Assembly (NCBI GenBank): GCA_031292035.1
Contig: JARLHX010000134.1
Span: 1-46,712, forward strand
Source of the DNA: Negativicutes bacterium
Lineage (GTDB): Bacteria > Bacillota_C > Negativicutes > Sporomusales_B > JARLHX01
Direction of reading: 5' to 3'
Length of the DNA: 46,712 nt
Program-made: the position numbers and the translations under genes
The notes under the pieces: model-generated
Database searches by the model: none
Seen by the model: the letters and a program-made list of their open reading frames with translations, nothing else
Told to the model about the DNA's origin: nothing
Part shown: positions 1 to 9,134 of the stretch, in pieces
Layout: the number at the start of each line of letters is the position of its first letter
Position numbering within the stretch: the first letter of the stretch is position 1

Positions 1-1
1 A

Positions 2-289
2 GATGCCGGCAAGACCTTCCAGGACATCTTTGCGGCCTTTAACCAGGTCACCGGCCAGATCAGAGAGATCTCGGGATCGATTGAGGAACTGGCGGGAGGC
101 AGCCAACAGATCGTCAGCTCGGTGCGGGAAATCGACAGCATCAGCAAAGAGGCGGCCAGCCAGGCTCAGACTGTGTCGGCAGCCACCGAGGAGCAGTCGG
201 CCACCATGGAAGAAATTGCGGCCTCCAGCCAAAGTCTGGCCAGGATGGCTGAAGAACTGACCCAGGCGGTCAGCAGGTTCAAGATATAG
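2..289 (+). CDS. Methyl-accepting chemotaxis protein, C-terminal end (5' truncated by window)
   Basis: This is the last 95 codons of a chemoreceptor whose start lies before the window. The reading frame is open from base 2 to the TAG at 287-289 and encodes the C-terminal half of the cytoplasmic signalling coiled coil ([18 protein letters not shown], then [17 protein letters not shown] text, ending TQAVSRFKI). It matches the end of the complete receptor at 782-2566 almost word for word, at about 90 percent identity in DNA by eye, so the two are recent paralogues or have undergone gene conversion. There is no C-terminal pentapeptide tether for CheR/CheB. It is followed 14 bases later by cheW, so receptor and coupling protein are probably co-transcribed. 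The sensor domain is not visible here. Confidence 0.93.
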   Translation, partial: DAGKTFQDIFAAFNQVTGQIREISGSIEELAGGSQQIVSSVREIDSISKEAASQAQTVSAATEEQSATMEEIAASSQSLARMAEELTQAVSRFKI

Positions 290-303
290 AGGAGGATCGG
301 GTA

Positions 304-747
304 ATGGCACAAGAGCAAGTGGTAGTGTTTCATTTGGGTAAAGAAGAATATGGCGTGCCCATTCACCAGGTACGGGAAATCATACAGTATAAAGGGGCGA
401 CAAAAATGCCAGGGGCGCCCGCTTTTTTCGAAGGGATTATCAACCTGCGGGGCAAGATTATCCCGGTCATCGACCTGGCAGCCAAGTTCGGTGTAGACGC
501 CCAAAGCGGCCAGCGCCAAGCATTGGTTATTGAGCTGGCAGAGCAGACTGTGGGGGTCGTGGTGGATACGGTGTCGGAAGTCTTGTGGCTGGAAGATTCG
601 GCGATTGAGGCCCCGCCGGCGCAGGCGACGGCCCGGGATGCCTTTATCCGGGGTATCGGTAAGAACCGAGACCGGCTGCTCATCTTGCTGGAACTGAACA
701 ACGTGATGGCCCGCGACGAATGGTCAGCCGTTCAGGCGGCAAGTTGA
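304..747 (+). CDS. cheW: CheW-like chemotaxis coupling protein
   Basis: This 147-residue protein is a single CheW domain. CheW links chemoreceptor tips to the histidine kinase CheA in the polar signalling array. The family pattern is clear: an N-terminal strand [16 protein letters not shown], then VREIIQY, then the core [18 protein letters not shown] with the conserved NLRG-x-I-x-P-V-x-D signature, and a closing half with [11 protein letters not shown]. The length is normal for CheW. The start is fixed by GGAGG at 291-295, eight bases before the ATG. The gene sits between two MCP genes with short gaps, so it may serve these receptors in particular. It carries no CheA or receiver domain. Confidence 0.93.
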   Translation: MAQEQVVVFHLGKEEYGVPIHQVREIIQYKGATKMPGAPAFFEGIINLRGKIIPVIDLAAKFGVDAQSGQRQALVIELAEQTVGVVVDTVSEVLWLEDSAIEAPPAQATARDAFIRGIGKNRDRLLILLELNNVMARDEWSAVQAAS

Positions 748-781
748 AAAACGTAAAACGAATGGAAATATGGAGGCAGCT

Positions 782-2566
782 ATGATGGCACTCAATTCTG
801 TGAAACACAAAATTATTTTGGCGATGATACTGACGGGACTGATTGGTTCACTGATTGTCGGGGCCTACAACATTTATTCGAATATCCAAAGCAATGCCGA
901 TGAAGTAAAGCAGTATCGCGCTATTTTGCATGAGCAATTCGACCGCAGCATCAAACTGCAGGTGGAAACAGCGGTGAGTCTGGTGCAGGATGTCTATAAC
1001 CAGCAGCAAAAAGGGCTTTTCACTGAAGTTGAAGCCAAGAAAAGGGCGGCTGACATCCTCAGAAATCTGCGTTTTGACAACGGTAATTATTTCTGGGTGG
1101 ATACCACAGAAGGCGTGAATGTTGTCCTGCTCGGGCGGGACCAGGAAGGGAAGACCCGCTATGAGGCAAAAGACGCAAAAGGATTTACTTTTGTTAAGGA
1201 TGGCTTTATCGCGAACGGGATAAAGGCCGAAGGCGGCTATACTGATTACTGGTTTGCCAAACCCAATCAGACCGAGCAACTTCCAAAACGCGCCTATACC
1301 CAGGTGTTCAAGCCTTATAACTGGGTCGTCGGCACAGGCAACTGGACAGATGATATTGATGCATTTGTCCAGAAAAAAACGCAGGAACAAGCCGTTCAGT
1401 TGAAAGGCAAAATTATGACGGGGATTCTGTTTTGTTTGCTTGCGCTTGGTTTATCGGCGATACTGGCATTCTATCTGGGCAGTAGCCTTGCCAAGCCGTT
1501 TTTAACAATGAGGAATCGAATTATGACGATGGCTGATGGCGATTATTCCCATGATGTTGACCTGGCGTATATAAAACGCACCGATGAATTTGGCGATATG
1601 GCCAAGGCGTTTGATACGTTAAATAGGAATATGCGCAATGTTATTCGCAGCATTATGCAGTCCACCGAGCATGTTGCCGCCTCCTCGGAAGAACTCACCG
1701 CCAGTGCTGAGCAGTCGGCCCAGGCCGCCCATCAGATCGCCGGCGTTATCGGCGAAGTGGCCACAGGGGCGGAGAGACAACTTAAAGCCGTCGACAACAC
1801 TGCCGACGTAGTCGGGCAAATGTCAGCCGGCATTCAGCAAATCGCCGCTAACGCGAATGCAGTGGCAGGCACCTCGGCCCAGTCGGCCGATGCCGCCCAG
1901 CAGGGTAGCAAAGCAGTGGAAAAGGCCATCACTCAGATGAGTCAGATCGAAACCACCGTGACCCGCTCGGCCGAGGTGGTCAGTAAACTTGGCCAGCGGT
2001 CGAAGGAAATCGGGGCTATCGTTGATACTATCGCCGGGATTGCCGGGCAGACCAACCTCCTGGCCCTCAACGCCGCTATCGAAGCCGCCCGGGCCGGGGA
2101 ACAAGGACGAGGCTTCGCCGTCGTCGCCGAAGAAGTCCGCAAACTGGCCGAACAATCGCAAGACGCCGCCAAACAGATCGCCGGCCTGATCGGTGAAATC
2201 CAAAAAGATACCGACAGCGCCGTCGTAGCGATGACCGAAGGTACCAAAGAGGTGAGGGTCGGATCGGAAGTCGTTCAAGATGCCGGCAAGACCTTCCAGG
2301 ACATCTTTGCGGCCTTCAACCAGGTCACCGGCCAGATCAGGGAGATTTCGGCAGCCATTGAGGAACTGGCGGGAGGCAGCCAACAGATCGTCAGCTCGGT
2401 ACGGGAAATTGACAGTATCAGCAAAGGGACTGCCAGCCAGGCGCAGACTGTGTCGGCGTCCACCGAGGAACAGTCGGCCACCATGGAAGAGATCGCATCT
2501 TCCAGCCACAGTCTGGCCAAGATGGCCGAAGAACTGACCCAGACGGTCAGCAAGTTCAAGGTATAG
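782..2566 (+). CDS. Methyl-accepting chemotaxis protein with single Cache sensor
   Basis: A membrane chemoreceptor of about 594 residues. Reading order: cytoplasmic start, membrane segment 1 (about residues 8-29, [20 protein letters not shown]), an extracytoplasmic sCache_2-like sensor (about 45-205, with the [10 protein letters not shown] and [10 protein letters not shown] blocks typical of that fold), membrane segment 2 (about 212-236), a HAMP linker (about 240-290) and a long methyl-accepting coiled coil. The hairpin tip that binds CheA/CheW is intact ([20 protein letters not shown]). An upstream ATG at 770 lacks a ribosome site. GGAGG at 772-776 serves the ATG at 782 or the one at 785, so either is possible. 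Small-molecule ligands such as organic acids are common for sCache_2, but the ligand here cannot be read from sequence. It follows cheW by 34 bases and ends at a terminator. Confidence 0.95.
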   Translation: MMALNSVKHKIILAMILTGLIGSLIVGAYNIYSNIQSNADEVKQYRAILHEQFDRSIKLQVETAVSLVQDVYNQQQKGLFTEVEAKKRAADILRNLRFDNGNYFWVDTTEGVNVVLLGRDQEGKTRYEAKDAKGFTFVKDGFIANGIKAEGGYTDYWFAKPNQTEQLPKRAYTQVFKPYNWVVGTGNWTDDIDAFVQKKTQEQAVQLKGKIMTGILFCLLALGLSAILAFYLGSSLAKPFLTMRNRIMTMADGDYSHDVDLAYIKRTDEFGDMAKAFDTLNRNMRNVIRSIMQSTEHVAASSEELTASAEQSAQAAHQIAGVIGEVATGAERQLKAVDNTADVVGQMSAGIQQIAANANAVAGTSAQSADAAQQGSKAVEKAITQMSQIETTVTRSAEVVSKLGQRSKEIGAIVDTIAGIAGQTNLLALNAAIEAARAGEQGRGFAVVAEEVRKLAEQSQDAAKQIAGLIGEIQKDTDSAVVAMTEGTKEVRVGSEVVQDAGKTFQDIFAAFNQVTGQIREISAAIEELAGGSQQIVSSVREIDSISKGTASQAQTVSASTEEQSATMEEIASSSHSLAKMAEELTQTVSKFKV

Positions 2567-2586
2567 CATCTAACGTCTGACAACGA

Positions 2587-2619
2587 AAAAGAAGGCGCCT
2601 ACGGCGACCTTCTTTAGTT
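2587..2619. terminator. Bidirectional terminator between MCP and D-aminoacylase genes
   Basis: AAGAAGGCGCC and GGCGACCTTCTT form a GC-rich stem with a one-base bulge and a small loop. It is flanked by A residues on the left and T residues on the right, so it can act in both directions between these convergent genes. Its right arm overlaps the stop codon of the minus-strand gene. Confidence 0.7.
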
Positions 2620-4212
2620 TGTCGGCGTTTTTTTCAACACACGCCCAGGTCTGTCGCCGGTGAGGCGGCCTTCTTTGACGGCCATCCGCCCGTTGACGAT
2701 GACATGAGGTATGCCGTCAGGATAAAGGTGAGGCTGGATAAAGGTGGCATTATCCCTGACGGTGGCCGGGTCGAAGAGGGTCAAGTCGGCTGCAAATCCG
2801 CATTTTATGCGGCCGCGGTCGGTCATGCCCAGGATGTCGGACGGTAGGGAGGTCATCTTCCGGACGGCGGTTTCCAGGGAAAGGAGTTTTTTCTCCCGGA
2901 CGAAGTGGCCGAGGACGCGGGGGAAGGTCCCATAGGAGCGGGGATGGGTCACAGAGTTTTTGTATAGTTCAGCGTTCATGGCGTAACCGTCGCTGCCCAC
3001 TGACACGTCGGGGCGGCGGAGGATGGTTTCCAGCTCGGTTTCGTCCAGCGAAAAATAAACGGCGCTGACCACCCCGCCTTCCTCGCTAAGCAGCCGGATG
3101 ACTGCGTCTGCCGGTGTTGTCTGCCACAGCTGGGCGACATCGGCCAGGGTACGGCCACACAGTGCGCGGTTTCGCGGGGTGTTGGTGGCGGCGATCTGGA
3201 TGGTGCCGGCGTCGCCCCGGACGGCGACGGCTTCGGCGATTTCCCGCCTCAATTGACCGGCAAGCTCCGGGTCTGCCAGCCGCTGGAGCATTTTTTCCCG
3301 GCCGCCTTCGTGGACCCAGCCGGAAAGAAGAACCGAGAGACCGGTGGAGGTGGCCAGGTAAGGATATTGGTCAGCCCAGATGTCCACTCCTTCGGCCCGA
3401 AGGGCCTGCAGCCGGATAGCCGCTTCGGCGCCGCCGCCCCAGAAGGGACGGCCGACGGCTTTGAGATGGGAGATTTCCACCCGTACACCACTGGCGCGGG
3501 CCACCTGGACGGCTTCTTCCACCGCGGCGTGGAGGGCGGCTTCTTCGCTGCGGAGATGGCTGGTATAAATGGCGCCGTAACTGGCGAGAACACGGCCGAG
3601 AGCCACGAGTTCCTCGATTTTAGCATAACTGCCGGGCGGGTAAATCAGGCCGGTGGATAGCCCCCAGGCGCCTTGGCGGAGATTTTCCGCCAAGAGTTCT
3701 TCCATCTGAGCCATTTCCCCGGAGGAAGGAGGCCGGTCGACCGAGCCCATTACGGCGATCCGCAGTGCTCCGTGGGCCACCAAAGGAATGAGGTTGACGG
3801 CTGGGGCGGCCTTTTCCACCACTCGAGCGAAGCCGGCACAGTCTGCCCAGGTGACAGCGATATCGCTGTCACCTTCCAGGCTGTTGAAACTGTCTTCCAG
3901 TTCGGTGTGGTGCCCGGCGCTCACCGGGAAAGAACCAATACCGCAGTTGCCGACCACTTCGGTGGTGACGCCTTGGAGGATTTTGCTGGCGGCGCCGGGA
4001 TTCTCGAGGATGGTCCGGTCGGTGTGACTGTGAAGATCGATAAAGCCGGGCGCCACGGCCAGGCCGGTGGCGTCGATGACTTGCTCGGCGTGTCCGGGTA
4101 GTGCCGGTCCTATGGCCACGATCCGATCCCCCCGTACGGCAACGTCGGCTGCAACCGGGGCGGTACCGGAGCCGTCAAAGACAAGCCCGTTTCGGATGAG
4201 TAGTGAATACAG
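2614..4212 (-). CDS. N-acyl-D-amino-acid deacylase (D-aminoacylase), apparent CTG start
   Basis: A metal-dependent amidohydrolase of about 532 residues that removes the acyl group from N-acyl-D-amino acids. Visible signatures are the metal pair in FIDLHSHTD (His61, His63), the family cysteine in VVGNCGIGSF (Cys90), RVEISHLK, WADQYPY and the late VGSDGYA aspartate. The shortest usual reading would begin at GTG 4119. The frame stays open upstream, however, and encodes LLIRNGLVFDGSG followed by ADVAVRGDRIVAIG, the standard first beta strands of this superfamily. The only suitable start is CTG at 4212-4210, six bases after a GGGAGGG at 4225-4219. The start is therefore an inference from homology and ribosome-site placement; the enzyme call itself is firm. 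No signal peptide is seen. The gene diverges from the aldo/keto reductase at 4406 and may process D-amino acids from peptidoglycan or peptides. Confidence 0.9.
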   Translation of the reverse strand: MYSLLIRNGLVFDGSGTAPVAADVAVRGDRIVAIGPALPGHAEQVIDATGLAVAPGFIDLHSHTDRTILENPGAASKILQGVTTEVVGNCGIGSFPVSAGHHTELEDSFNSLEGDSDIAVTWADCAGFARVVEKAAPAVNLIPLVAHGALRIAVMGSVDRPPSSGEMAQMEELLAENLRQGAWGLSTGLIYPPGSYAKIEELVALGRVLASYGAIYTSHLRSEEAALHAAVEEAVQVARASGVRVEISHLKAVGRPFWGGGAEAAIRLQALRAEGVDIWADQYPYLATSTGLSVLLSGWVHEGGREKMLQRLADPELAGQLRREIAEAVAVRGDAGTIQIAATNTPRNRALCGRTLADVAQLWQTTPADAVIRLLSEEGGVVSAVYFSLDETELETILRRPDVSVGSDGYAMNAELYKNSVTHPRSYGTFPRVLGHFVREKKLLSLETAVRKMTSLPSDILGMTDRGRIKCGFAADLTLFDPATVRDNATFIQPHLYPDGIPHVIVNGRMAVKEGRLTGDRPGRVLKKTPTN

Positions 4213-4405
4213 AACAATCCCTCCCTGGAGTGATGGCGGTTTCTTTATTATTATTGGTATGGTATTCGGAGAATATGGCCGCTTTCCTGTGACGAGACGC
4301 TAAAATATTCCGCGGTAAAGGAGAGGAGGCGGCAACCGGAGCTAGAATATATTGGATAGGACAGACTAGCGTGGATGCAAGCTGATGCTGACAAGGGGGA
4401 CGAAT

Positions 4406-5428
4406 ATGAAATACCGGGTATTAGGCAAGACCGGTCTAAACGTTTCGGAGCTGGGGTTCGGCGGAATCCCAATTGTGCGCCTGGCCACCGATGAGGCGGT
4501 AGCTATTTTGCGGCACGCCTTCGACCGGGGGATTACCTTCTATGATACCGCCAATGCTTATAAAGACAGCGAGGCCAAGATGGGTATCGCTTTTTCGGGT
4601 ATACGCGACAAGGTGGTTTTGGCCACTAAAACTCTGAAGCGGGACGCGGCTGGGGCGAAAGAGCAACTGGAAAACAGTCTGAGGATGCTCCAGACCGATT
4701 ATATCGATCTTTATCAATTCCATCAGGTAGCCCAGGAAAAGGATTGGGCAGCCATATCCGCTCCCGGCGGGGCGCTCGAGGTGGTGGTCAAGGCTCAGCA
4801 GGAGGGCAAGATCCGTCATATCGGGGTGAGTTCCCACGGGCTGCCGATGGCGATCAAACTGCTCAAAATGGGGTTGTTCACCACCATCCAGTTCCCTTTC
4901 AACTTTATTGAAACTGACCCCAGCAGTGAGCTGCATGTGCTGGCCCGCGAAATGAATATTGGTATTTTGGCGATGAAACCCTTTGCCGGAGGGGTGATCG
5001 ACAACGGCCCGCTGGCTTTTAAGTTTCTGCGCCAGTATCCTGACGTTCTCGCCATTCCTGGTTATGACTCGGTGGCGGCGGTGGACAATATCGTCGATCT
5101 GTATGATCAGCCTAATGTTGTCGACAGCAGCGATCTTGCACTGATGGATAAATACCGGGCCGAGCTGGGTAAGCGTTTCTGCCGCCGCTGCGAGTATTGT
5201 CTGCCCTGTCCCCACGGGGTGAATATCACTCCGGCGATGGGGTATCCCATCATGGCGGCGCGGATGTCGCCCCAGATAGCGGCGTCCAGGCAGACGCAGA
5301 TCATGGAGACGGTGGTCAAATGCACCCAATGTGGCGTATGTATCAGCCGCTGTCCGTACGAGCTGCCGATTCCGGAGATCCTGCGGAAGAATTACGATTT
5401 ATTCGAATCTCACCGCGCGTCTCTCTGA
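4406..5428 (+). CDS. Aldo/keto reductase with C-terminal Fe-S cluster domain
   Basis: A 340-residue protein. Residues 1 to about 250 form an aldo/keto reductase barrel (KYRVLGKTGLNVSELGFGG start, FYDTANAY with the catalytic Asp/Tyr, YIDLYQFHQV, IRHIGVSSH, FPFNFIE). The last 90 residues carry cysteines in FCRRCEYCLPC and CTQCGVCISRCPYELPI, which look like ligands for one or two [4Fe-4S] clusters. This AKR-ferredoxin architecture is common in anaerobes; the substrate is unknown. AGGGGG at 4394-4399 sits six bases before ATG 4406, which I prefer to ATG 4385. The gene is divergent from the D-aminoacylase across about 190 bases in which I could not recognise a convincing promoter. A second, different Fe-S aldo/keto reductase lies at 22569-23525. 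Confidence 0.92.
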   Translation: MKYRVLGKTGLNVSELGFGGIPIVRLATDEAVAILRHAFDRGITFYDTANAYKDSEAKMGIAFSGIRDKVVLATKTLKRDAAGAKEQLENSLRMLQTDYIDLYQFHQVAQEKDWAAISAPGGALEVVVKAQQEGKIRHIGVSSHGLPMAIKLLKMGLFTTIQFPFNFIETDPSSELHVLAREMNIGILAMKPFAGGVIDNGPLAFKFLRQYPDVLAIPGYDSVAAVDNIVDLYDQPNVVDSSDLALMDKYRAELGKRFCRRCEYCLPCPHGVNITPAMGYPIMAARMSPQIAASRQTQIMETVVKCTQCGVCISRCPYELPIPEILRKNYDLFESHRASL

Positions 5429-5462
5429 GCCAAGTGCTGCGTTTTTAAGGACTCCAGACCTA

Positions 5463-5492
5463 TTGTCAGGAGGATTTTTCCTGGCGTATAAT
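5463..5492 (+). promoter_or_regulatory. Sigma-A type promoter for the YjfB-like gene
   Basis: TTGTCA at 5463-5468 and a perfect TATAAT at 5487-5492 are separated by 18 bases, about 30 bases before the ATG at 5524. A short inverted repeat (AGGA...TCCT) lies in the spacer. Confidence 0.75.
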
Positions 5493-5523
5493 GGAATTAG
5501 CCTAGCAGTAGGAGGAATCAGAT

Positions 5524-5706
5524 ATGAATCCAGTCGGCTTGTCATCAGTTATTTCCATGGCGCAAAACAATGCTGCCGGAACGATGGTCATGAAAAAAGC
5601 CCTGAATACCTTTCAGCAGGATGGAAATAATTTGGTTCAGCAACTGGCCCAGATGGTTCAAAGCGTCCAGCCCAACCTGGGAAAGAATGTTGATATCAAC
5701 ATCTGA
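5524..5706 (+). CDS. YjfB-like small putative motility protein
   Basis: A 60-residue protein beginning MNPVGLSSVISMAQNNAAGT and ending VQPNLGKNVDINI. It matches my recollection of the YjfB family (putative motility protein), which has a conserved small N-terminal helix, a central amphipathic helix rich in Gln/Asn and a C-terminal NxDI-type tail. In Bacillus the family belongs to the motility regulon, but its biochemical role is not established. It has no signal peptide or membrane segment. GGAGG at 5511-5515 lies eight bases before the ATG, and a sigma-A promoter lies upstream, so it is probably a single-gene unit ended by the strong terminator at 5788. Its presence fits the chemotaxis genes at the start of the window. 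Confidence 0.75.
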   Translation: MNPVGLSSVISMAQNNAAGTMVMKKALNTFQQDGNNLVQQLAQMVQSVQPNLGKNVDINI

Positions 5707-5787
5707 CATTTGATGCGGTATTGCCGAGAGTTGAATAGTGCACCGCAAAGCATAACTTGTTTCTGCGGTTGAAGATCGAACGATGGA

Positions 5788-5821
5788 AAGCCTTTGCCTG
5801 GCGGCAGAGGCTTGTTTTTTT
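5788..5821 (+). terminator. Rho-independent terminator after YjfB-like gene
   Basis: AAGCCTTTGCC pairs with GGCAGAGGCTT over 11 positions (one G-T) around the loop TGGC, followed by a run of seven T residues. It lies about 80 bases after the stop and insulates the glycogen operon downstream. Confidence 0.9.
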
Positions 5822-5884
5822 GCCTTGAGGCAATTTTTTCAGTTTGTCGGGTATGAATCAGGTTATATCTGGGTAAATATAAAA

Positions 5885-5949
5885 TGTTTGCCAGAGGGGC
5901 TGGCGCGGGCAGCAGTTAGACGGTATAGAAAGCCAGCTGACGGCAAACA
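5885..5949 (+). promoter_or_regulatory. Predicted structured leader RNA of the glycogen operon
   Basis: TGTTTGCC at 5885-5892 is perfectly complementary to GGCAAACA at 5942-5949. Inside it, GCTGGC at 5899-5904 pairs with GCCAGC at 5932-5937. The result is a two-stem structure with a purine-rich internal loop and a 27-base apical loop, ending about 30 bases before the glgB start. It has no T run, so it is not a simple terminator. I do not recognise a known riboswitch class. It could be a regulatory leader or a protein-binding site. No confident promoter was found just upstream. Confidence 0.4.
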
Positions 5950-5978
5950 ATATCAATCATAATGTATTGGGGAGCAGA

Positions 5979-7904
5979 ATGCAGACATTAGAACTTACCA
6001 GTTATGACCTGTATTTGTTTAACGAGGGAACCCACTGCCGCAGCTATGAGATGCTCGGCGCACATATCACTGCCGAGGACGGCAGCCCTGGCGTTCGTTT
6101 CGCGGTTTGGGCACCCAGCGCCCGGGAGGTACGGGTTGTCGGTAATTTTAATTCCTGGCAGGGAGCCGGTCATGTCATGCGACCGGTAGGCAGCTCGGGA
6201 ATCTGGTCGCTGTTTATCCCTGACCTGGGCGAAGGGGAGATTTACAAGTACGAAATCTATCCTCAGGAAGGCTGGTCTTTTCTGAAAGCCGACCCTTTCG
6301 CCTTTTGGGCCGAAGAGTCGCCGGCGACAGCTTCGCGGGTGGCCTGCCTTGACAACTACCATTGGCAGGATGGCACCTGGCAGAAGGGGAAAAACGCCGA
6401 CGCCCTTTACAAGCAACCGATCAACATCTATGAAGTCCATTTAGGCTCATGGCGTCATAAAGAAGGCGGACGATCGCTGACCTACCGGGAGCTGGCCGAC
6501 GAGCTGGTGGAATATGTCGTTACAATGGGCTATAGCCATATCGAACTCCTGCCGGTGGTGGAGCATCCTTTTGGCGGTTCCTGGGGTTATCAGGCCACCG
6601 GGTATTTCGCTGTCACCAGCCGTTATGGTTCTCCCCATGATTTTATGTATTTCGTCGACAAGTGCCACCAAAGCGGCATCGGCGTTATTCTGGACTGGGT
6701 GCCTGGTCATTTTTGCAAAGATAGCCACGGCCTGTATCGCTTCGATGGGACGCCGCTTTTCGAGAGCGGTTGGCCTGAACGGGGCGAGAACTGGCAATGG
6801 GGTACGGCGAATTTTGATTTTGGACGCTCGGAAATCCAGAGTTTTCTTGTCTCCAACGCCCTGTTTTGGCTGGATGTCTATCATATCGACGGCCTTCGTG
6901 TCGACGCTGTGGCCAACATTCTCTACCTCGACTACGGCCGCCATGGCGGGGACTGGATTCCCAACAGCTACGGCGGCAACGGCAATATCGACGCCATGAA
7001 TTTTTTGAAAAAGCTGAACAGCGCCGTTTTCCGCGAATACCCGGCGACAATGATGATTGCCGAGGAATCCACCGCCTGGCCGATGGTTACATGGCCGACC
7101 CATGTCGGTGGGCTGGGATTCAATTTCAAGTGGAATATGGGCTGGATGAACGATATGCTGCGCTATATGAGTATGGACCCAGTATACCGCAAGTGGTGGC
7201 ATAATCTGGTGACTTTTTCGTTTATGTACGCTTTCTCGGAGAATTTCATCCTGCCCCTTTCCCATGACGAGGTGGTTCACGGCAAGCGGTCGCTGCTGGA
7301 CAAAATGCCTGGCGACTATTGGCAGAAATTCGCCAATCTGCGCCTCTTGTACGGCTATATGATGGCCCATCCCGGCAAAAAAACGCTGTTCATGGGCGGC
7401 GAATTCGGTCATTTTATCGAATGGAATTACGAACAAAGCCTGGACTGGCATCTCCTAGACTATGATCTGCATCATCGACTCCATCAGTATGTCCAGAATC
7501 TCAACCACCTCTACCGCGATGAAACGAGTCTTTGGCAGATTGATTATGATTGGCAGGGGTTTGAATGGATCGATCCCCATGACTTTAATCAGAGCGTCAT
7601 CACCTTTATGCGAAAGTCTACTGCTGCCGAGGATTTTATCGTTGTGGTCTGCAATTTTACGCCGGAGGTTCGTTACGACTACCGAATCGGCGTTCCCAAA
7701 CCAGGCAGCTATCAGGAAATTTTCAACAGCGACCGGGAAATGTACGGCGGTTCGGGTCAGACCAATAGCGGCTTGCTTGTCGCCGAGGCGACCGGCTGGC
7801 ACAATCAACCCTGTTCTCTCCAGTTGAAGCTGCCGCCGCTGGCGGTGACTTATCTGAAATGGCGTCATCACGAACGCCCGGCGCAAAGTCTGAAGCCAAG
7901 ATGA
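5979..7904 (+). CDS. glgB: 1,4-alpha-glucan branching enzyme GlgB
   Basis: GlgB cuts alpha-1,4-glucan chains and rejoins them through alpha-1,6 bonds to make branched glycogen in the cytoplasm. The 641-residue protein has an N-terminal CBM48-type domain ([22 protein letters not shown]) and a GH13 barrel. Catalytic residues are visible: nucleophile Asp309 in [11 protein letters not shown], acid Glu362 in MIAEEST, and the third acid in [22 protein letters not shown] is also typical of GlgB. The length matches the family without the long N1 extension. ATG 5979 is preferred to TTG 5967 because GGGGAG lies at 5969-5974, although the four-base spacing is short. It is the first gene of a seven-gene unit and is preceded by a possible RNA leader. 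glgC follows after nine bases. Confidence 0.97.
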   Translation: MQTLELTSYDLYLFNEGTHCRSYEMLGAHITAEDGSPGVRFAVWAPSAREVRVVGNFNSWQGAGHVMRPVGSSGIWSLFIPDLGEGEIYKYEIYPQEGWSFLKADPFAFWAEESPATASRVACLDNYHWQDGTWQKGKNADALYKQPINIYEVHLGSWRHKEGGRSLTYRELADELVEYVVTMGYSHIELLPVVEHPFGGSWGYQATGYFAVTSRYGSPHDFMYFVDKCHQSGIGVILDWVPGHFCKDSHGLYRFDGTPLFESGWPERGENWQWGTANFDFGRSEIQSFLVSNALFWLDVYHIDGLRVDAVANILYLDYGRHGGDWIPNSYGGNGNIDAMNFLKKLNSAVFREYPATMMIAEESTAWPMVTWPTHVGGLGFNFKWNMGWMNDMLRYMSMDPVYRKWWHNLVTFSFMYAFSENFILPLSHDEVVHGKRSLLDKMPGDYWQKFANLRLLYGYMMAHPGKKTLFMGGEFGHFIEWNYEQSLDWHLLDYDLHHRLHQYVQNLNHLYRDETSLWQIDYDWQGFEWIDPHDFNQSVITFMRKSTAAEDFIVVVCNFTPEVRYDYRIGVPKPGSYQEIFNSDREMYGGSGQTNSGLLVAEATGWHNQPCSLQLKLPPLAVTYLKWRHHERPAQSLKPR

Positions 7905-7913
7905 GGTAATTGT

Positions 7914-9134
7914 ATGGCCAAAAAAGAATGTATCGCCATGATTCTCGCCGGGGGGCAGGGGAGCCGGCTGAACACCCTCACCAGTAACCTGGCCAAGCCG
8001 GCAGTGCCCTTCGGCGGCAGATACCGGCTCATTGATTTCACCCTGAGCAACTGCTACAACTCGCGGATTGATACCGTCGGGGTGCTGACCCAGTACCAGC
8101 CCTTTGTGCTCAACAGCCACATTAGCGGCAACCGACCGTGGGGTTCTGGGGCGTGCGGCGGCGTCTTCGTCCTGCCGCCCTATATGACCAAGGACGGCGG
8201 CGAGTGGTACAAAGGAACAGCCAACGCCATTTGCCAGAACATCGACTTTATCGAGCAATACCAGCCCCAATACGTGCTGGTGCTGTCCGGTGACCATGTC
8301 TATACCATGAATTATCATTCCCTGCTGGCCTATCATAAAGAGATGAAGGCCGATATCACCATCGCCGTCCTCCCCGTGCCTTGGGAGGACGCCAGCCGTT
8401 TCGGCATCATGAATACCGACAGCGGCGGCCGGATCGTCGAGTTTGAGGAAAAACCCCGCCAACCCAAAAACAACCTGGCGTCAATGGGGATTTATGTGTT
8501 TACCTGGAAGACGCTGAAACAGCAACTGCTGGCCGACGACCGGGACCACAGCTCCAACCACGATTTTGGCCGGGACGTCATTCCCCGGATGCTGAAAGAA
8601 CGGCGAAAGATGTTCGCCTACCCCTTTTCCGGTTACTGGAAGGATGTCGGGACGCTGGAAAGCCTCTGGCAGGCCAATATGGATCTGGTTTCCGACCACC
8701 CGCCGCTCGATCTATACGATCCGGCCTGGCCGATTTATTCGGTGGACCCGGTGCAGCCGCCCCACTATATGACAGCTGCCGCCCGGCCCGAGCGGGCGCT
8801 GATCGGCGAGGGCTGCCTGATTCATGGAGCTGTGGAGCGTTCGGTCCTTTTTCCCGGCGTTCAGGTGGCTGAGGGGGCGAGGGTGGTCTCCACGGTAGTG
8901 ATGCCCGGAGCGGTGATTGGCGTGGGCGCCAGCGTTCATACGGCCATCATCGGGGCTGATGCTGTGATCGGCGATCATTGCCGCATCGGCTGCGTGGATG
9001 GAGAGGAAATCACGGTGGTAGGCGGAAATACCGTCATTCCCCGCGGCAGCGTTTTTACCGGTTGCGGCGTCGATTCCGGCTTTATCGGCATTGCCGACGC
9101 CAACGGATGGAGGGATCTCCGATTAATAATGTGA
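7914..9134 (+). CDS. glgC: Glucose-1-phosphate adenylyltransferase GlgC
   Basis: GlgC makes ADP-glucose from glucose-1-phosphate and ATP, the committed step of glycogen synthesis. The 406-residue protein opens with the nucleotidyltransferase motif [15 protein letters not shown] and continues with [44 protein letters not shown] and the sugar-phosphate motif IVEFEEKP. The C-terminal third is a left-handed beta-helix of hexapeptide repeats (for example [11 protein letters not shown] and [20 protein letters not shown]). A weak GAGG precedes the ATG by seven bases and overlaps the glgB stop region, suggesting coupling. It is paired with glgD, as in many Firmicutes, where GlgD acts as the non-catalytic or regulatory subunit. 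Confidence 0.97.
   Translation: MAKKECIAMILAGGQGSRLNTLTSNLAKPAVPFGGRYRLIDFTLSNCYNSRIDTVGVLTQYQPFVLNSHISGNRPWGSGACGGVFVLPPYMTKDGGEWYKGTANAICQNIDFIEQYQPQYVLVLSGDHVYTMNYHSLLAYHKEMKADITIAVLPVPWEDASRFGIMNTDSGGRIVEFEEKPRQPKNNLASMGIYVFTWKTLKQQLLADDRDHSSNHDFGRDVIPRMLKERRKMFAYPFSGYWKDVGTLESLWQANMDLVSDHPPLDLYDPAWPIYSVDPVQPPHYMTAAARPERALIGEGCLIHGAVERSVLFPGVQVAEGARVVSTVVMPGAVIGVGASVHTAIIGADAVIGDHCRIGCVDGEEITVVGGNTVIPRGSVFTGCGVDSGFIGIADANGWRDLRLIM

Noticed and set aside
5966..5970. TTG 5967 as the glgB start
   Set aside because: It would start inside the ribosome site of the ATG at 5979 and adds residues without family support.
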